Part shown: piece by piece, positions 39,939 through 48,927 of the stretch
How the letters are laid out: each line of letters opens with the position of its first letter
Numbering within the stretch: the stretch's first letter is position 1
Source: Oscillospiraceae bacterium
GTDB lineage: Bacteria; Bacillota; Clostridia; Oscillospirales; Oscillospiraceae
Direction: 5' to 3'
Assembly: GCA_022800215.1 (NCBI GenBank)
Contig: JAAWPV010000077.1
Location: 1-64,000, forward strand
DNA length: 64,000 nt
Program-made: the position numbers and the translations under genes
The notes under the pieces: model-generated
Seen by the model: only the letters and a program-made list of their open reading frames with translations
What the model was told of the DNA's origin: nothing
Databases searched by the model: none

Positions 39939-40620
39939 CATGCCCCCCCTAAGAGGGGTGGCATGAGAAGCGGCCTATAAGGCCTTAATGAAAGCCAGCG
40001 CCTAAAAGACGCTGGCTTTCGCTTCGCTCAAGCCACAGTGGTATGACTACCTGCTCCCCTTGAAAGGGTCTTGGTATTCCCTCCTGCTTAAGCTATCTTC
40101 CATCTGGTCATGTTTGTCCTGCTCTCGGATGTATTTCTGAACTGTCGATGTGTCGATTCCTACCGTACTCACATAATACCCCGTCGCCCAGAAATTTCGA
40201 TTCCCAAACTTGTACTTCAAATTTGCATGCCGTTCAAAGATCATCATTGCACTTTTTCCTTTTAGATATCCCATAATCTGTGAAATACTGTATTTAGGTG
40301 GTACACTTATCAACAGATGCACATGGTCCGGCATCATGTTCCCCTCTATTATTTCTATCCCTTTCCACTTACACAAATCCTTTATTATTTGCTGGATATC
40401 TTTCCGCAGCTCTTTGTATATGATTTTTCTCCGATACTTTGATGTAAAGACGATGTGATACTTGCATACCCATTTCGTGTGTGCTAAACTGTTTGCCATA
40501 AAGCGACTTCCTTCCTGTTTTCTTTGGTGGCTTGAACACTCACCATTCTACCACACTTATGCTTTAATCCCACCCGCACAGCGGACGGTTGTTGACCCCG
40601 CCACGAAGTGGCGGGGTCTG
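39939..40620 (-). mobile_element. IS200/IS605-type insertion with only tnpA
   Basis: It comprises the transposase gene and flanking subterminal hairpins: 39939-39965 or 39991-40019 (AAAGCCAGCG/CGCTGGCTTT) on one side and 40594-40618 (GACCCCGCCAC/GTGGCGGGGTC) on the other. IS200-type elements have no inverted ends and no target duplication, so the limits are approximate. No tnpB is present. Confidence 0.7.
40047..40499 (-). CDS. tnpA: IS200/IS605 family Y1 transposase TnpA
   Basis: 150 aa, full length for IS200-type TnpA. HUH motif MPDHVHLLIS with the two His, and the catalytic Tyr in STVQKYIREQ; KYHIVFTSKYRRKIIY at the N-terminus is typical. It moves the element as single-stranded DNA using subterminal hairpins. 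No frameshift seen, so it may be active. Placed between the serpin and a GNAT gene. Confidence 0.94.
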   Translation of the reverse strand: MANSLAHTKWVCKYHIVFTSKYRRKIIYKELRKDIQQIIKDLCKWKGIEIIEGNMMPDHVHLLISVPPKYSISQIMGYLKGKSAMMIFERHANLKYKFGNRNFWATGYYVSTVGIDTSTVQKYIREQDKHDQMEDSLSRREYQDPFKGSR

Positions 40621-40640
40621 TTGCTAAAGCGCTAAAGCAA

Positions 40641-40675
40641 AAAAGGACCTCAGCCAAATTGGCTGAGGTCCTTTT
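40641..40675 (-). terminator. Terminator of the GNAT gene
   Basis: A 15-base-pair stem AAAAGGACCTCAGCC/GGCTGAGGTCCTTTT with loop AAATT, next to the GNAT stop. Confidence 0.9.
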
Positions 40676-40706
40676 GGCAAACAGTGGCTCCCCAACGAGC
40701 CGGAAG

Positions 40707-41174
40707 CTATAACACTTTTTTGACCATCACTACCCTGTCGTCCCGGTAGTCGATCTCAAATCCATTTTTCAAAAACAGTTTGTATGAGGGGTTATCTGCC
40801 GCAATGTCATCATACAGCACTGAAATGCCATGTTCCTTCGCTGCGGCACAAAGCAGGCAAATACCGGCTGAGCCAAATCCTCTGTTCCTGTATTTTGCCA
40901 TGACGATCACATCGCAAATATAAATGTTCCTTTCCTCATCATAGTAATAGGCAGCCTCTCCCACAAAAGCTTTCCTGACGTCATCATACAAATAACGATA
41001 ATACCGTTGAGACCCGGGATCTTCAAGCCAGCGCTGATACCATTGCTCCCATTTTGTTTTGGGGAATGGAATGGTGCCTCCCCAAGCCCGGTTATAAGAC
41101 ATGGTCTCTTCATCCGCCATAAGTCTTTCTCTAAATTCCAGTTCATCTATCGTTGGTTTATATAAGACAAGCAT
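40707..41174 (-). CDS. GNAT-family acetyltransferase
   Basis: 155 aa from ATG 41174 (GGAGG about 10 bases upstream; a start at 41201 would precede this site). Acetyl-CoA loop VMAKYRNRGFGSAG and the C-terminal DNPSYKLFLKNGFEI are typical of the family. Small-molecule or peptide substrate unknown. Single gene between an IS200-type element and a repeat-containing intergenic region. Confidence 0.85.
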   Translation of the reverse strand: MLVLYKPTIDELEFRERLMADEETMSYNRAWGGTIPFPKTKWEQWYQRWLEDPGSQRYYRYLYDDVRKAFVGEAAYYYDEERNIYICDVIVMAKYRNRGFGSAGICLLCAAAKEHGISVLYDDIAADNPSYKLFLKNGFEIDYRDDRVVMVKKVL

Positions 41175-41289
41175 TGTTCTTCGGCCTCCGTTCTGTCCCA
41201 TTTATGGTATTGTAAAAAAATAAACTGAAAATTATTTTTTCGAAAGTTGTATGGAAACGCACCACATTTGGGGGTGAAATCACTATAAT

Positions 41290-41430
41290 TAGGAGGGCTG
41301 TCACGCTCCGCGCCGTCCGGGTCACTCGCTCCACTTCCCTCCGACTCGGGCTGGTCTGCGGGCGGCACAGCCGCCCTACGCTCGCCCTCACTTCAGTCCA
41401 GTGTCGCTCGTTGTCCGGCGCTCCGCGTTT
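41290..41430. repeat. Dispersed repeat, copy B
   Basis: Gene-free region between the GNAT and M18 peptidase genes. About 70 bases (41325-41400) resemble copy A at 30200-30265, with shared blocks in the same order. It contains a GCGGGCGGC/GCCGCCC inverted pair. Unlike copy A it lacks clear inverted ends. Confidence 0.5.
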
Positions 41431-41433
41431 CTC

Positions 41434-42840
41434 TTAAGCGTTATAAACCGCCTTGATCCCCTTATAGGTCATATAGCAGTCCAGCTTGCCCGTGACCTCG
41501 AAGGGGGAGTGCATGGCCAGCACGGGCACGCCCGCGTCGATGGTGTCGATGTCCCGCTCGGCCATGAGGCTGGCGATGGTCCCGCCGCCGCCGGCGTCCA
41601 CCTTGCCCAGCTCGCAGATCTGCCAGATGACCCCGGCGTCGTCCAGAGTCCGGCGGACAAAGCCCACCACCTCAGCGGAGGCGTCGGAGGAGCCGCCCTT
41701 ACCCCGGGAGCCGGTGTACTTGCAGAAGCTCATGCCCTGGTTGACAAAGGAAGAGTTCCGGCGCTCAAAGACCTCGGGGAAGTTGGGGTCAAAGGCGGCG
41801 GACACGTCGGTGGACAGGCAGAAGGAATGCTCATAGCAGGCCTTCAGGGGCACCCGCTGAGCATCGCACAGATCGCTCATGAAGGTGTCGAAGGCGGCGC
41901 TCTTGGCGCCGGACACGCCGCCGGAGCCAACCTCTTCCTTATCGGTCAGCACGCACACGGCGGTGTGGGTCGGATGCTCGGTGTCCAGCAGAGCCGCCAG
42001 GGTGGCATAGGCGCACACCCGGTCATCCTGGCCGTAGCCGCCGATGAGGGAGCGGTCAAAGCCGATGTCCACAGCGTTGAAGGCGGGCACCACCTCCAGC
42101 TCGGCAGAGATGAAGTCGGCCTCCACAATGCCGTACTTCTGGTTGAGGATGTCCAGGATAGCCAGCTTCACCCGCTCGCTGCCCTCGTCGTCCTTAAAGG
42201 GCCGGGAGCCCACCAGCAGGTTGAGCTGCTCGCCGGCAATGCCCTCGCTGAGGGGCTTCTTGTTCTGTTCGGCGCTCAGATGGGGCAGCAGGTCGGTGAT
42301 GGTGAAGAGGGGATCGCCGGCCCCGGCGCCGATGGCCACCTTCACGCTGGTGCCGTCCTTCTTCACGATAACACCGTGGAGCTCCAGGGGGATGGACACC
42401 CACTGGTACTTCCGGATGCCGCCGTAGTAGTGGGTCTTCAGGTAGGCAAACTCGGTATCCTCATAGACGGGCTGGGGCTTCAGGTCCAGCCGGGGGGAGT
42501 CGATGTGGGCCCCGCCGAAGGATACACCGTCGGCCAAGCTCTTCTCGCCGATGACGGCCAGGGTGATGGACTTGCCCCGGTTCACCCGGTAGAACTTGTC
42601 CCCGGGCTTTACGGTCATACCCCGGGTGAAGGGCACAAAGCCCCGAATCTGGGCCAGGCGGACGCACTCGTCCACCACCTCACGCTCGGTCTTGCCCGCG
42701 TCCAGGAACTTCTTGTAGTCCTCGCAGTAGGCCTTCATGGCGGCCTCTTCCCCGGTGCTCAGGCGGTCATAGCCGTTCTTGCGCACGTCCAGCAGAGCCT
42801 CCCGGCGCAGCTGGCCCTGGGTCTTTTCCTTTTCTTCCAT
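41434..42840 (-). CDS. M18 family aminopeptidase
   Basis: 468 aa from ATG 42840 (AAGGAGG 8 bases upstream). Di-zinc peptidase signatures: FGGAHIDSPRLDLKP (first metal His-Asp), TDKEEVGSGG (catalytic Glu pair), LSTDVSAAFDPNF, and the C-terminal PVLAMHSPFEV His ligand. It removes N-terminal, often acidic, residues from peptides in the cytosol. Last gene of a minus-strand run. Confidence 0.94.
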   Translation of the reverse strand: MEEKEKTQGQLRREALLDVRKNGYDRLSTGEEAAMKAYCEDYKKFLDAGKTEREVVDECVRLAQIRGFVPFTRGMTVKPGDKFYRVNRGKSITLAVIGEKSLADGVSFGGAHIDSPRLDLKPQPVYEDTEFAYLKTHYYGGIRKYQWVSIPLELHGVIVKKDGTSVKVAIGAGAGDPLFTITDLLPHLSAEQNKKPLSEGIAGEQLNLLVGSRPFKDDEGSERVKLAILDILNQKYGIVEADFISAELEVVPAFNAVDIGFDRSLIGGYGQDDRVCAYATLAALLDTEHPTHTAVCVLTDKEEVGSGGVSGAKSAAFDTFMSDLCDAQRVPLKACYEHSFCLSTDVSAAFDPNFPEVFERRNSSFVNQGMSFCKYTGSRGKGGSSDASAEVVGFVRRTLDDAGVIWQICELGKVDAGGGGTIASLMAERDIDTIDAGVPVLAMHSPFEVTGKLDCYMTYKGIKAVYNA

Positions 42841-42985
42841 GGATGATACCTCCTTGTTTTTCATGGTTGCCCATAGCATACCACGAAAGTGTGAACTTTT
42901 CTATCCCTTGGGGAAAATTTTTCAAAAATTTCCCCTTGCCCTTCCCTTTTTATCACGTTTGAGCGGGGCAAAGTGTTGAAGCATT

Positions 42986-43585
42986 TTATTGCTTTTCCAG
43001 CCACGTTTCAAAAAGGGCCCTGGCCGCCCGCTCAAAGGCCTCCGGGCTCTCTCCCGCCCCGTTTTCCAGCACATAGTCGCTGTGGGAGCGAAAGAAGTCC
43101 TCCCCCTTCTGGGCCAAAGCCCGCCGCCGGGCGTAGGCTTCGTCGATGCCGTCCCGGGCCATGATGCGGCGGATGCGCTCTTCCAGGGGAGCCACCACGG
43201 ACACCACCACGTCGCATTTCTCCCCCAGTCCGCTTTCGATGAGAGCGATGGCGTCGATGGCGGCTCCGGGCTTGCCCGCCCGGCGGGCTTCCTCCACCCG
43301 GCGGCAGACCTCCTCCACCACAAAGGGGTGGGTAATGGCGTTCAGCTCCTCCAGCCGGTCCGGGTATACCTTTCCCGCCAGAGCCTTCCGGTCTACCTGG
43401 TCCCTCTCGTCCAGGATATCTCCCCCGAAAGCGGCGGCAAGAGCCCCTTTCAGAGCCTCGTTCTCCCGCAGGAGCCGGTGGTAGACAGCGTCCGCGTCCA
43501 GCACCTCCACCCCCAGCGCCCGAAGTGCGTTCAGGGCCGTTGTCTTTCCCGCCCCCGTGGGGCCGGTGATGCCGATGACGGTCAT
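42986..43585 (-). CDS. coaE: Dephospho-CoA kinase
   Basis: 199 aa. P-loop GPTGAGKTTALNAL at the N-terminus, the DADAVYHRLL substrate motif and HPFVVEEV. It phosphorylates dephospho-CoA in the last step of CoA synthesis. The start overlaps the stop of the upstream regulator gene by 4 bases (ATGA). Confidence 0.94.
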   Translation of the reverse strand: MTVIGITGPTGAGKTTALNALRALGVEVLDADAVYHRLLRENEALKGALAAAFGGDILDERDQVDRKALAGKVYPDRLEELNAITHPFVVEEVCRRVEEARRAGKPGAAIDAIALIESGLGEKCDVVVSVVAPLEERIRRIMARDGIDEAYARRRALAQKGEDFFRSHSDYVLENGAGESPEAFERAARALFETWLEKQ

Positions 43586-44160
43586 AGCGTCCCCTCTTTC
43601 TCCGTCAGGTGAAAATGGTCCTTGACCTCCGGGCGGAAGAATAGATACAGGAATATGCCGGTATGGAAAAGGCCAACAGCCCCAACGACAGCCCCCTGAA
43701 ACATATTCATCAGGTTAAAAGCCACATTGATCCAAAGAAACACCTGGACAATCCACCACACAGGCACTCTCCGGACAAAGAGCCCCACCAGCATGGCCAG
43801 CCAGTCAAAGGGGACCTTGATTCCCCCTTGCAGGAGCATCAGTTCCAAGACGATGAACGTTACCGTCCGGGCCGCGAAAACGCCCCCGTAGAAAGAGCTC
43901 CCCTGCTCCTCCCCCTCGTCACTCTCCGGGGCCCCAAATTTTTCCGGCTCCCCTCGGTGCGGGGAGGCCCGCCCCGTCAGCTCGTCCAGGGTGACTCCGT
44001 AAAGATCCGCCAAAGCCTTCAGGTTCTCCACCCCCGGCTCCGCCTGGCCGTTCTCCCACTTGGATACCGACTGTCGGGACACGAAAAGCCGCCCGGCTAC
44101 CTCCTCCTGGGAAAGGCCGGCGTCCCGACGCAGGTCCTGCAATTTTTCGCTCAATGTCAT
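43582..44160 (-). CDS. XRE-type regulator with C-terminal membrane helices
   Basis: 192 aa from ATG 44160; an in-frame GTG nine bases earlier is part of the AGGTGAGG ribosome site. Helix-turn-helix at residues 14-50 (LSQEEVAGRLFVSRQSVSKW), an acidic linker, then about three hydrophobic helices (about 100-180). Membrane-bound XRE proteins of this build occur widely in Clostridia and probably sense a membrane signal. Coupled to coaE. A relative of similar build lies at 56270-56872. Confidence 0.85.
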   Translation of the reverse strand: MTLSEKLQDLRRDAGLSQEEVAGRLFVSRQSVSKWENGQAEPGVENLKALADLYGVTLDELTGRASPHRGEPEKFGAPESDEGEEQGSSFYGGVFAARTVTFIVLELMLLQGGIKVPFDWLAMLVGLFVRRVPVWWIVQVFLWINVAFNLMNMFQGAVVGAVGLFHTGIFLYLFFRPEVKDHFHLTEKEGTL

Positions 44161-44266
44161 GTTCCTCACCTCACAGACAGCTTAACGGACCTCGGGCCTT
44201 CTGTAAAGCACTTTCGCCGCAACCTCCGGTTGCAGCCCTTCTGTCCCAACGTTTTTTAGCGTTGGT

Positions 44267-44875
44267 TTACGTATTGGCGGCAACCTCCGCTTCGATGGCG
44301 TCCTCACACTCCGCCATGGCCCGAAGAGTCTTTTCCAGCAGCTCGTCCAGCTCCCAGCCCAACAGCTCCGCCCCCTGCTGAATGACCTCCCGGGAGCAGC
44401 CGGCGGCAAACTTCTTGTCCTTGTACTTCTTTTTCAGGCTCTTCAGCTCCATATCCTTGGTGGACTTGCTGGGCCGCATGAGAGCGGCGGCGCCGATGAG
44501 GCCGGTAAGCTCGTCGCAGGCAAAAAGCACCTTCTCCATCTCATGCTCAGGCTTCACCTCGGTCTGGGCCTTCCGGGTCATACCCCAGCCGTGGCTTACC
44601 ACCGCATGGATGAACTCGGGGGTGAACCCGGCCCCGGCAAGCAGCTCCTCCGCCTTGACGCAGTGCTCCTCGGGCCACTTTTCAAAGTCCACGTCGTGCA
44701 TGAGCCCCACGAGAGACCAGAACTCTTCCTCCTCCCCATGGCCCAGCTCCTTGGCGAACCAGCCCATAACGGCCTCAACGGTCAGGCCGTGGCGAATGTG
44801 AAAGGCCTCGGTGTTGTAGGTTTTCAGCAGCTTCAGCGCCTCTTCCCGGCCCACGCCGGCAGTCAACGTACTCAT
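44267..44875 (-). CDS. HD-domain hydrolase
   Basis: 202 aa from ATG 44875. Contains LVGLMHDVDFEKW, the central HD pair, and HAVVSHGWG with further metal-binding His. HIRHGLTVEAVMGW carries the first His. Typical of small HDIG phosphohydrolases acting on nucleotides. Substrate unknown. AAAGGA lies about 10 bases upstream. Confidence 0.85.
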   Translation of the reverse strand: MSTLTAGVGREEALKLLKTYNTEAFHIRHGLTVEAVMGWFAKELGHGEEEEFWSLVGLMHDVDFEKWPEEHCVKAEELLAGAGFTPEFIHAVVSHGWGMTRKAQTEVKPEHEMEKVLFACDELTGLIGAAALMRPSKSTKDMELKSLKKKYKDKKFAAGCSREVIQQGAELLGWELDELLEKTLRAMAECEDAIEAEVAANT

Positions 44876-44914
44876 TGGGGTCATCCTTTCTTTTGCGAAT
44901 ATATGAGCCCCCTC

Positions 44915-45124
44915 TTACAGGGTCTCCTGCTCCTTCAACTTGTCCTCCACCAGCTCCCCCGCCAGAGTGAAGGCGGCCACCCGGCGTTTTGCCAGGGTGA
45001 TCTGGGACTTGTACCGTACAGCATTCTCCTTGGCTTCAAAGGTTTTGACCACCTCTTTCAGCTTATGAACGGTAGAAGCGATCTGCTTTTTTGCTTCCAG
45101 CAGTTCTTCTTTCGTGTAGTCCAT
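44915..45124 (-). CDS. Small helical protein, unknown
   Basis: 69 aa, fully helical and charged, with a run of basic residues near YKSQITLAKRRVAAF. No family recognised. AAAGGAG lies 7 bases before ATG 45124. It stands between the P-loop gene and the HD hydrolase gene, with 12 and 39 bases to its neighbours, so it is probably co-transcribed. Confidence 0.65.
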   Translation of the reverse strand: MDYTKEELLEAKKQIASTVHKLKEVVKTFEAKENAVRYKSQITLAKRRVAAFTLAGELVEDKLKEQETL

Positions 45125-45136
45125 CCGTTTCTCCTT

Positions 45137-45796
45137 TCAGCAAAGCCCGAAGTGGGTCTCCAGCGCCGCCAGGGTTCCTTCGATGGTGCTCTCCTCGGTC
45201 CGCAGGTGGGTGAAAAAGCCGCTGTCCGCAAAGGCTTCACACCGTGACCGGCTGTTGGCCAGAGCCACACAAGCCCGGAAGTTCGCCATGGTCCCCTCCG
45301 GGTCAGGCCCCTCCAAGATCTGACGGTAGAGAAACTGCTTTTCCGCATCCGGCCGGTCAAAAAAACGCTCCACCGAGAGGCTTTGGGGGCTCAGCAGAAT
45401 GGCCACATGGTCCCAGGAGGCAATTTTCTTCAGCCATTCCGGGGAGATGTTGGTATCCACAAAAATCTTTTTCCCGCTCTGGGAAAGCCGGAGAAGCTGC
45501 ACGATCTCCAGCTGGGCCGCCTCCCGGGAACAGCCGTCCAGCCAGGCCACATAGTCCTCCGGAGACCGGGAGACAAACTCATGCCAGGAGCCCATGGTCT
45601 GAAAATAGCCCAGATTGGGCTGGCAGACCGGGTCGGTGGCCTCCATCAATGCATCGTGGTAATTTTCCCCGCACTCGATGCCGCCGTACTTTTCCGCCAG
45701 CAGCCGCACCATGGTGGACTTGCCGGCGTAGGCCGTCCCATTGAGGAAGTAGCAGTTTTTCAAAAGCTCCTTCAAAATATTGTCCGCGATTTCCAT
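45137..45796 (-). CDS. P-loop ATP-binding protein (kinase-like)
   Basis: 219 aa. The Walker A is LNGTAYAGKSTMVRLLAEKY. IFVDTNIS could be the lid or Walker B region. The rest is helical. It resembles shikimate-kinase-like or AAA-type small kinases without a known substrate. Ribosome site AAAGGA before ATG 45796. In the tsaC-prfA neighbourhood, which does not reveal its job. Confidence 0.75.
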   Translation of the reverse strand: MEIADNILKELLKNCYFLNGTAYAGKSTMVRLLAEKYGGIECGENYHDALMEATDPVCQPNLGYFQTMGSWHEFVSRSPEDYVAWLDGCSREAAQLEIVQLLRLSQSGKKIFVDTNISPEWLKKIASWDHVAILLSPQSLSVERFFDRPDAEKQFLYRQILEGPDPEGTMANFRACVALANSRSRCEAFADSGFFTHLRTEESTIEGTLAALETHFGLC

Positions 45797-45823
45797 AGAT
45801 ATCCTTTCCCGTCAAAACATCCC

Positions 45824-46837
45824 TTACAGTTCAACGATATGGAACCCGGCGGCCTTGTTCAGCCGGTTGGTCACCGCCAGCCCGATGCCCTCGTCGCTGG
45901 GCGACTGGGCCCAGATATCGCTGACGTCCAGATGGTCAAAAGCCCGAAGGGCCTCAAAGATGTGCCGGGCCTGCTCTGCCTGGTCGGCGGCAGGGCCGAT
46001 GGTCTCCACCGGGTGACCCTTGAAATAGCCCTTGAACTCGTCAAAGCAGATGACCCCGCTCTTCTCCCCCATCCGGGCCACGATGTACCCCGCCGTCATG
46101 TCCGGCTCCCCCTTCACCACGGTAACGGGAGCCTTGGGGGCATAATGGCGGTACTTCATGCCGGGGGCCTTGGGCTGCTCCCCGGGGGCCATGAGCCGCC
46201 GGACGGCCTCGTCCACCGCCACCTCTCCCAGCACCTCTTCCAGCTCTTCCAGGGTCACCCCGCCGGGGCGGAGGAGCCGCGGGGGCGTGACGGTCAGGTC
46301 GATGATGGTGGACTCCACCCCCACGGCGCAAGGGCCGCCGTCCAGGATGGCATCGATTTTCCCGTCCATATCCTCCAGCATGGCTTCCGCCGTGGTGGGA
46401 CTGGGCCGGCCCGAGGCGTTCCCCGAGGGGGCCGCCACCGGCACATCGGCAAGGCCGATGACCGCCCGGGTCACGGCGCAGTCGGGGCAACGCATACCCA
46501 CCGTGTCAAGGCCCGCCGTCACCACATCGGGGACAATGGGCTTCCGGGGCAATATCATGGTGAGGGGTCCCGGCCAGAACCGGTCCGCCAGCTCGTAGGC
46601 GGTGGCGGGAATATCCTCACAGTACCGCTCCAACCAGCTCTCGTCGGGGATATGAAGGATGAGGGGGTTGTCCTGGGGCCGTCCCTTGGCTTCAAAAATA
46701 GCCTTCACCGCATTGGGGTCAAGGCCGTTGGCCCCCAGGCCGTAAACCGTTTCCGTAGGGATGCCCAAAAGCCCCCCCTTGGCGATGATGGCCGCCCCTG
46801 CTTTCACATCGGCGGCAATCAGGTGTTTGGTTTCCAT
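45824..46837 (-). CDS. tsaC: L-threonylcarbamoyladenylate synthase (Sua5/YwlC type)
   Basis: 337 aa from ATG 46837 (AAGGTGA upstream). The TsaC core contains GIPTETVYGLGANGLD, the KGRPQDNPLILHI motif, PGPLTMIL and APSGNASGRPSPT. The longer C-terminal Sua5 domain follows (about 215-337, linked by APGMKYRHYAPKAP). It makes the intermediate for t6A37 in tRNAs reading ANN codons. Next to prfA, as in many Firmicutes. Confidence 0.95.
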   Translation of the reverse strand: METKHLIAADVKAGAAIIAKGGLLGIPTETVYGLGANGLDPNAVKAIFEAKGRPQDNPLILHIPDESWLERYCEDIPATAYELADRFWPGPLTMILPRKPIVPDVVTAGLDTVGMRCPDCAVTRAVIGLADVPVAAPSGNASGRPSPTTAEAMLEDMDGKIDAILDGGPCAVGVESTIIDLTVTPPRLLRPGGVTLEELEEVLGEVAVDEAVRRLMAPGEQPKAPGMKYRHYAPKAPVTVVKGEPDMTAGYIVARMGEKSGVICFDEFKGYFKGHPVETIGPAADQAEQARHIFEALRAFDHLDVSDIWAQSPSDEGIGLAVTNRLNKAAGFHIVEL

Positions 46838-46853
46838 TTCGTTCACCTTGTTT

Positions 46854-47123
46854 TCAGTCAAAGATGCGGGTTTTGGTTCCCGCCAGCTCGATGGTGGTGT
46901 AGGGGTCAAAGCCCGCCCGCTGGAGGTATGCCTTCACCGCCATGATGCCGTACTTGGGGTTCTGCTTCTCGTCCTCCAGCTCCAGCTCCACAAAGCCGCT
47001 CTCGCCGCTCTGACCGGAGCCGATGAGCCATCCGTCGTCACCCAGTACGCCGTCCAGCTCGCCCCGCATATCCAAAAGGCTTTTCTTCTCGGGCAGTTTG
47101 GGAAAATCAATACGAAGCTCCAT
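46854..47123 (-). CDS. Small conserved-looking protein, unknown
   Basis: 89 aa, soluble; FPKLPEKKSLLDMRGELDGV, then an acidic middle and YTTIELAGTKTRIFD. No family recognised. It lies between prfA and tsaC, which starts 16 bases later. It is likely translated with tsaC. Confidence 0.65.
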   Translation of the reverse strand: MELRIDFPKLPEKKSLLDMRGELDGVLGDDGWLIGSGQSGESGFVELELEDEKQNPKYGIMAVKAYLQRAGFDPYTTIELAGTKTRIFD

Positions 47124-47179
47124 GGGTATTCCTTCTTTCCTCAGTCATTCGTGATCGGCGGCGGGCCGAGACGGCCGCC

Positions 47180-48238
47180 TTACAGTTCCGCTTCCAGCCG
47201 GGCCGCCTGGTCGGCGGTCATAAGCGCGTCGATAATTTCGTCGATGACGCCGTTCATCACGGCGTCCAGCTTGTAGAGGGTGAGGTTCACCCGGTGGTCG
47301 GTAAGGCGGCCCTGGGGGAAGTTGTAGGTGCGGATGCGCTCGTTCCGCATCCCGCTTCCCACCTGGCTCTTCCGGTTTTCAGCGTAGGCCCCCTCCACCT
47401 TCTCCCGCTCCTGCTCATAGAGCCGGGAGGCTAAGAGCCGCATGGCCTTCTCCCGGTTCTGGAACTGGCTGCGCTCCTGCTGACACTCCACCACCATACC
47501 CGTGGGCTTGTGGATGAGCCGCACCGCCGAGGAGGTCTTGTTGATGTGCTGGCCCCCGGCTCCCGAGGAGCGGAAAACCTGCATCTCCACGTCAGCGGGG
47601 TCGATCTTCACATCCACCTCCTCCATCTCGGGAAGGACGGCCACGGTAACGGTGGAGGTGTGGATGCGCCCCCCCGATTCCGTCTCAGGGACCCGCTGGA
47701 CCCTGTGGACCCCGCTTTCAAACTTCAAGCGGCTGTACGCCCCGGCCCCCTGGATGGTGAAACAGATCTCCTTCAAACCGCCCAACTCGGTCTCGCTGAC
47801 CGAGTCGGTCTCCACCTTCCAGCCCCGGCCCTCAGCGTACATAGAGTACATCCGGTAAAGGTCGGCGGCGAAGAGGGCGGCCTCCTCTCCTCCAACACCC
47901 GCCCGGATCTCCACGATGACGTTTTTGTTATCGTTGGGATCCTTGGGGAGAAGGAGAATTTTCAACTGGTTTTCCAGCTCGGGAAGGGCAGCTTTGGCCT
48001 CCGCAAACTCTTCCCGGGCCAGCTCTCCCAGGTCCGGGTCGGAGAAAAGACTCTGGCTCTCCTCCAACGTCTTTTGGGCCCGGAGGTAGGCCCGGTAAGC
48101 CTCCATCAGGGGCTGAAGCTCCTTCTGCTCCTGGTTCAGCTTGGCCGCCAGGGCGGGGTCCGCATAAGTGGCGTTGTCGGCAAGGCGGGCCTCCACCTCC
48201 TGATAGCGCAGTTCAATGGCTTTTAACTTGTCCAGCAT
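47180..48238 (-). CDS. prfA: Peptide chain release factor 1
   Basis: 352 aa, full length. Contains the catalytic GGQ (SGAGGQHINKTSSAVR) and the stop-codon recognition part (PETESGGRIHTSTVTVAVLP). The YNFPQGRLTDHRVN end is also diagnostic of RF1. It releases the peptide at UAA and UAG. AAGGAGG lies upstream of ATG 48238. Confidence 0.97.
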   Translation of the reverse strand: MLDKLKAIELRYQEVEARLADNATYADPALAAKLNQEQKELQPLMEAYRAYLRAQKTLEESQSLFSDPDLGELAREEFAEAKAALPELENQLKILLLPKDPNDNKNVIVEIRAGVGGEEAALFAADLYRMYSMYAEGRGWKVETDSVSETELGGLKEICFTIQGAGAYSRLKFESGVHRVQRVPETESGGRIHTSTVTVAVLPEMEEVDVKIDPADVEMQVFRSSGAGGQHINKTSSAVRLIHKPTGMVVECQQERSQFQNREKAMRLLASRLYEQEREKVEGAYAENRKSQVGSGMRNERIRTYNFPQGRLTDHRVNLTLYKLDAVMNGVIDEIIDALMTADQAARLEAEL

Positions 48239-48258
48239 GGGTGGAGCCTCCTTCCTGT

Positions 48259-48927
48259 TCAGCGGTCAAAGATAAAGGACTTCACCAGAGCCAACGGCTC
48301 CCGGAAAAACATTTGGACGGCGGAGGGTTTATGGCTCACCGGGGCGGCCAGGGTGGAGATATACTGGTCGTTGTAAACCTCGTCCGAAAGCCTGGCTATC
48401 CTGGCCCGGTCCCAAAGCATTTCGATCCGGGCCAGATGGAATCCGCTGGACACCAGGACCACATCATCGGTGAGGTTCCAGCCCTCCCCCGCCATCAGGT
48501 CCATGGTGTAGTTCACGTTCTGCCAGGTGTTCCGGGACCGGTCCTCCATATAGATGCTCTCCCCGTCCACCCCGTGTTCGGTAAGATAGTCATACATACA
48601 CTGGGCCTCGGAGATGTGCTCGTCGTCCCCCTTGCCCCCGGCGACGATGATTTTCATGTCCGGATGGTCCTCCAGATAGGCAAGGGCAGTGTCCAGCCGA
48701 TCTTGAAGCAAGATAGACGGCCCCCAGGGCTTTACCTGACAGCCGAAGATCACCATGGTCTGGGGCCGGCCCACAAGATTGGTGCCGTCATGGACAGCGA
48801 TATAGATCTCCAACACTCCAAAGAGGATCATACCCAGGGCCAGCAATATTAACAGCAGCTTCCGCACCGGATGACCTCTCCGTCCTCCATAGCCGCTGCG
48901 GCCGTCCCATATCGGCTGATAGCTCAT
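48259..48927 (-). CDS. DUF218 (YdcF/SanA-like) membrane protein
   Basis: 222 aa from ATG 48927, which overlaps the ABC-F stop as ATGA. One N-terminal membrane helix (about 24-45), then a DUF218 domain with MVIFGCQV, GGKGDDEHISEAQCM, EDRSRNTWQNV and SSGFHLAR. Related proteins affect envelope integrity; the exact reaction is unknown. Coupled to the ABC-F gene. Confidence 0.86.
   Translation of the reverse strand: MSYQPIWDGRSGYGGRRGHPVRKLLLILLALGMILFGVLEIYIAVHDGTNLVGRPQTMVIFGCQVKPWGPSILLQDRLDTALAYLEDHPDMKIIVAGGKGDDEHISEAQCMYDYLTEHGVDGESIYMEDRSRNTWQNVNYTMDLMAGEGWNLTDDVVLVSSGFHLARIEMLWDRARIARLSDEVYNDQYISTLAAPVSHKPSAVQMFFREPLALVKSFIFDR

Noticed and set aside
39939..39965. Hairpin after the serpin as its terminator
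   Set aside because: It lacks a T-run and is closer in nature to a subterminal hairpin of the IS200-type element; assignment left open.
41401..42846. Plus-strand frame of 481 codons opposite the M18 peptidase
   Set aside because: The peptidase has all metal ligands; the opposite frame is Gly/Val/His-rich, without domain features or a ribosome site, as expected of a GC-rich shadow.
45383..46945. Plus-strand frame of 520 codons opposite tsaC and the P-loop gene
   Set aside because: It spans two well-supported minus-strand genes and their gap and has no recognisable content.
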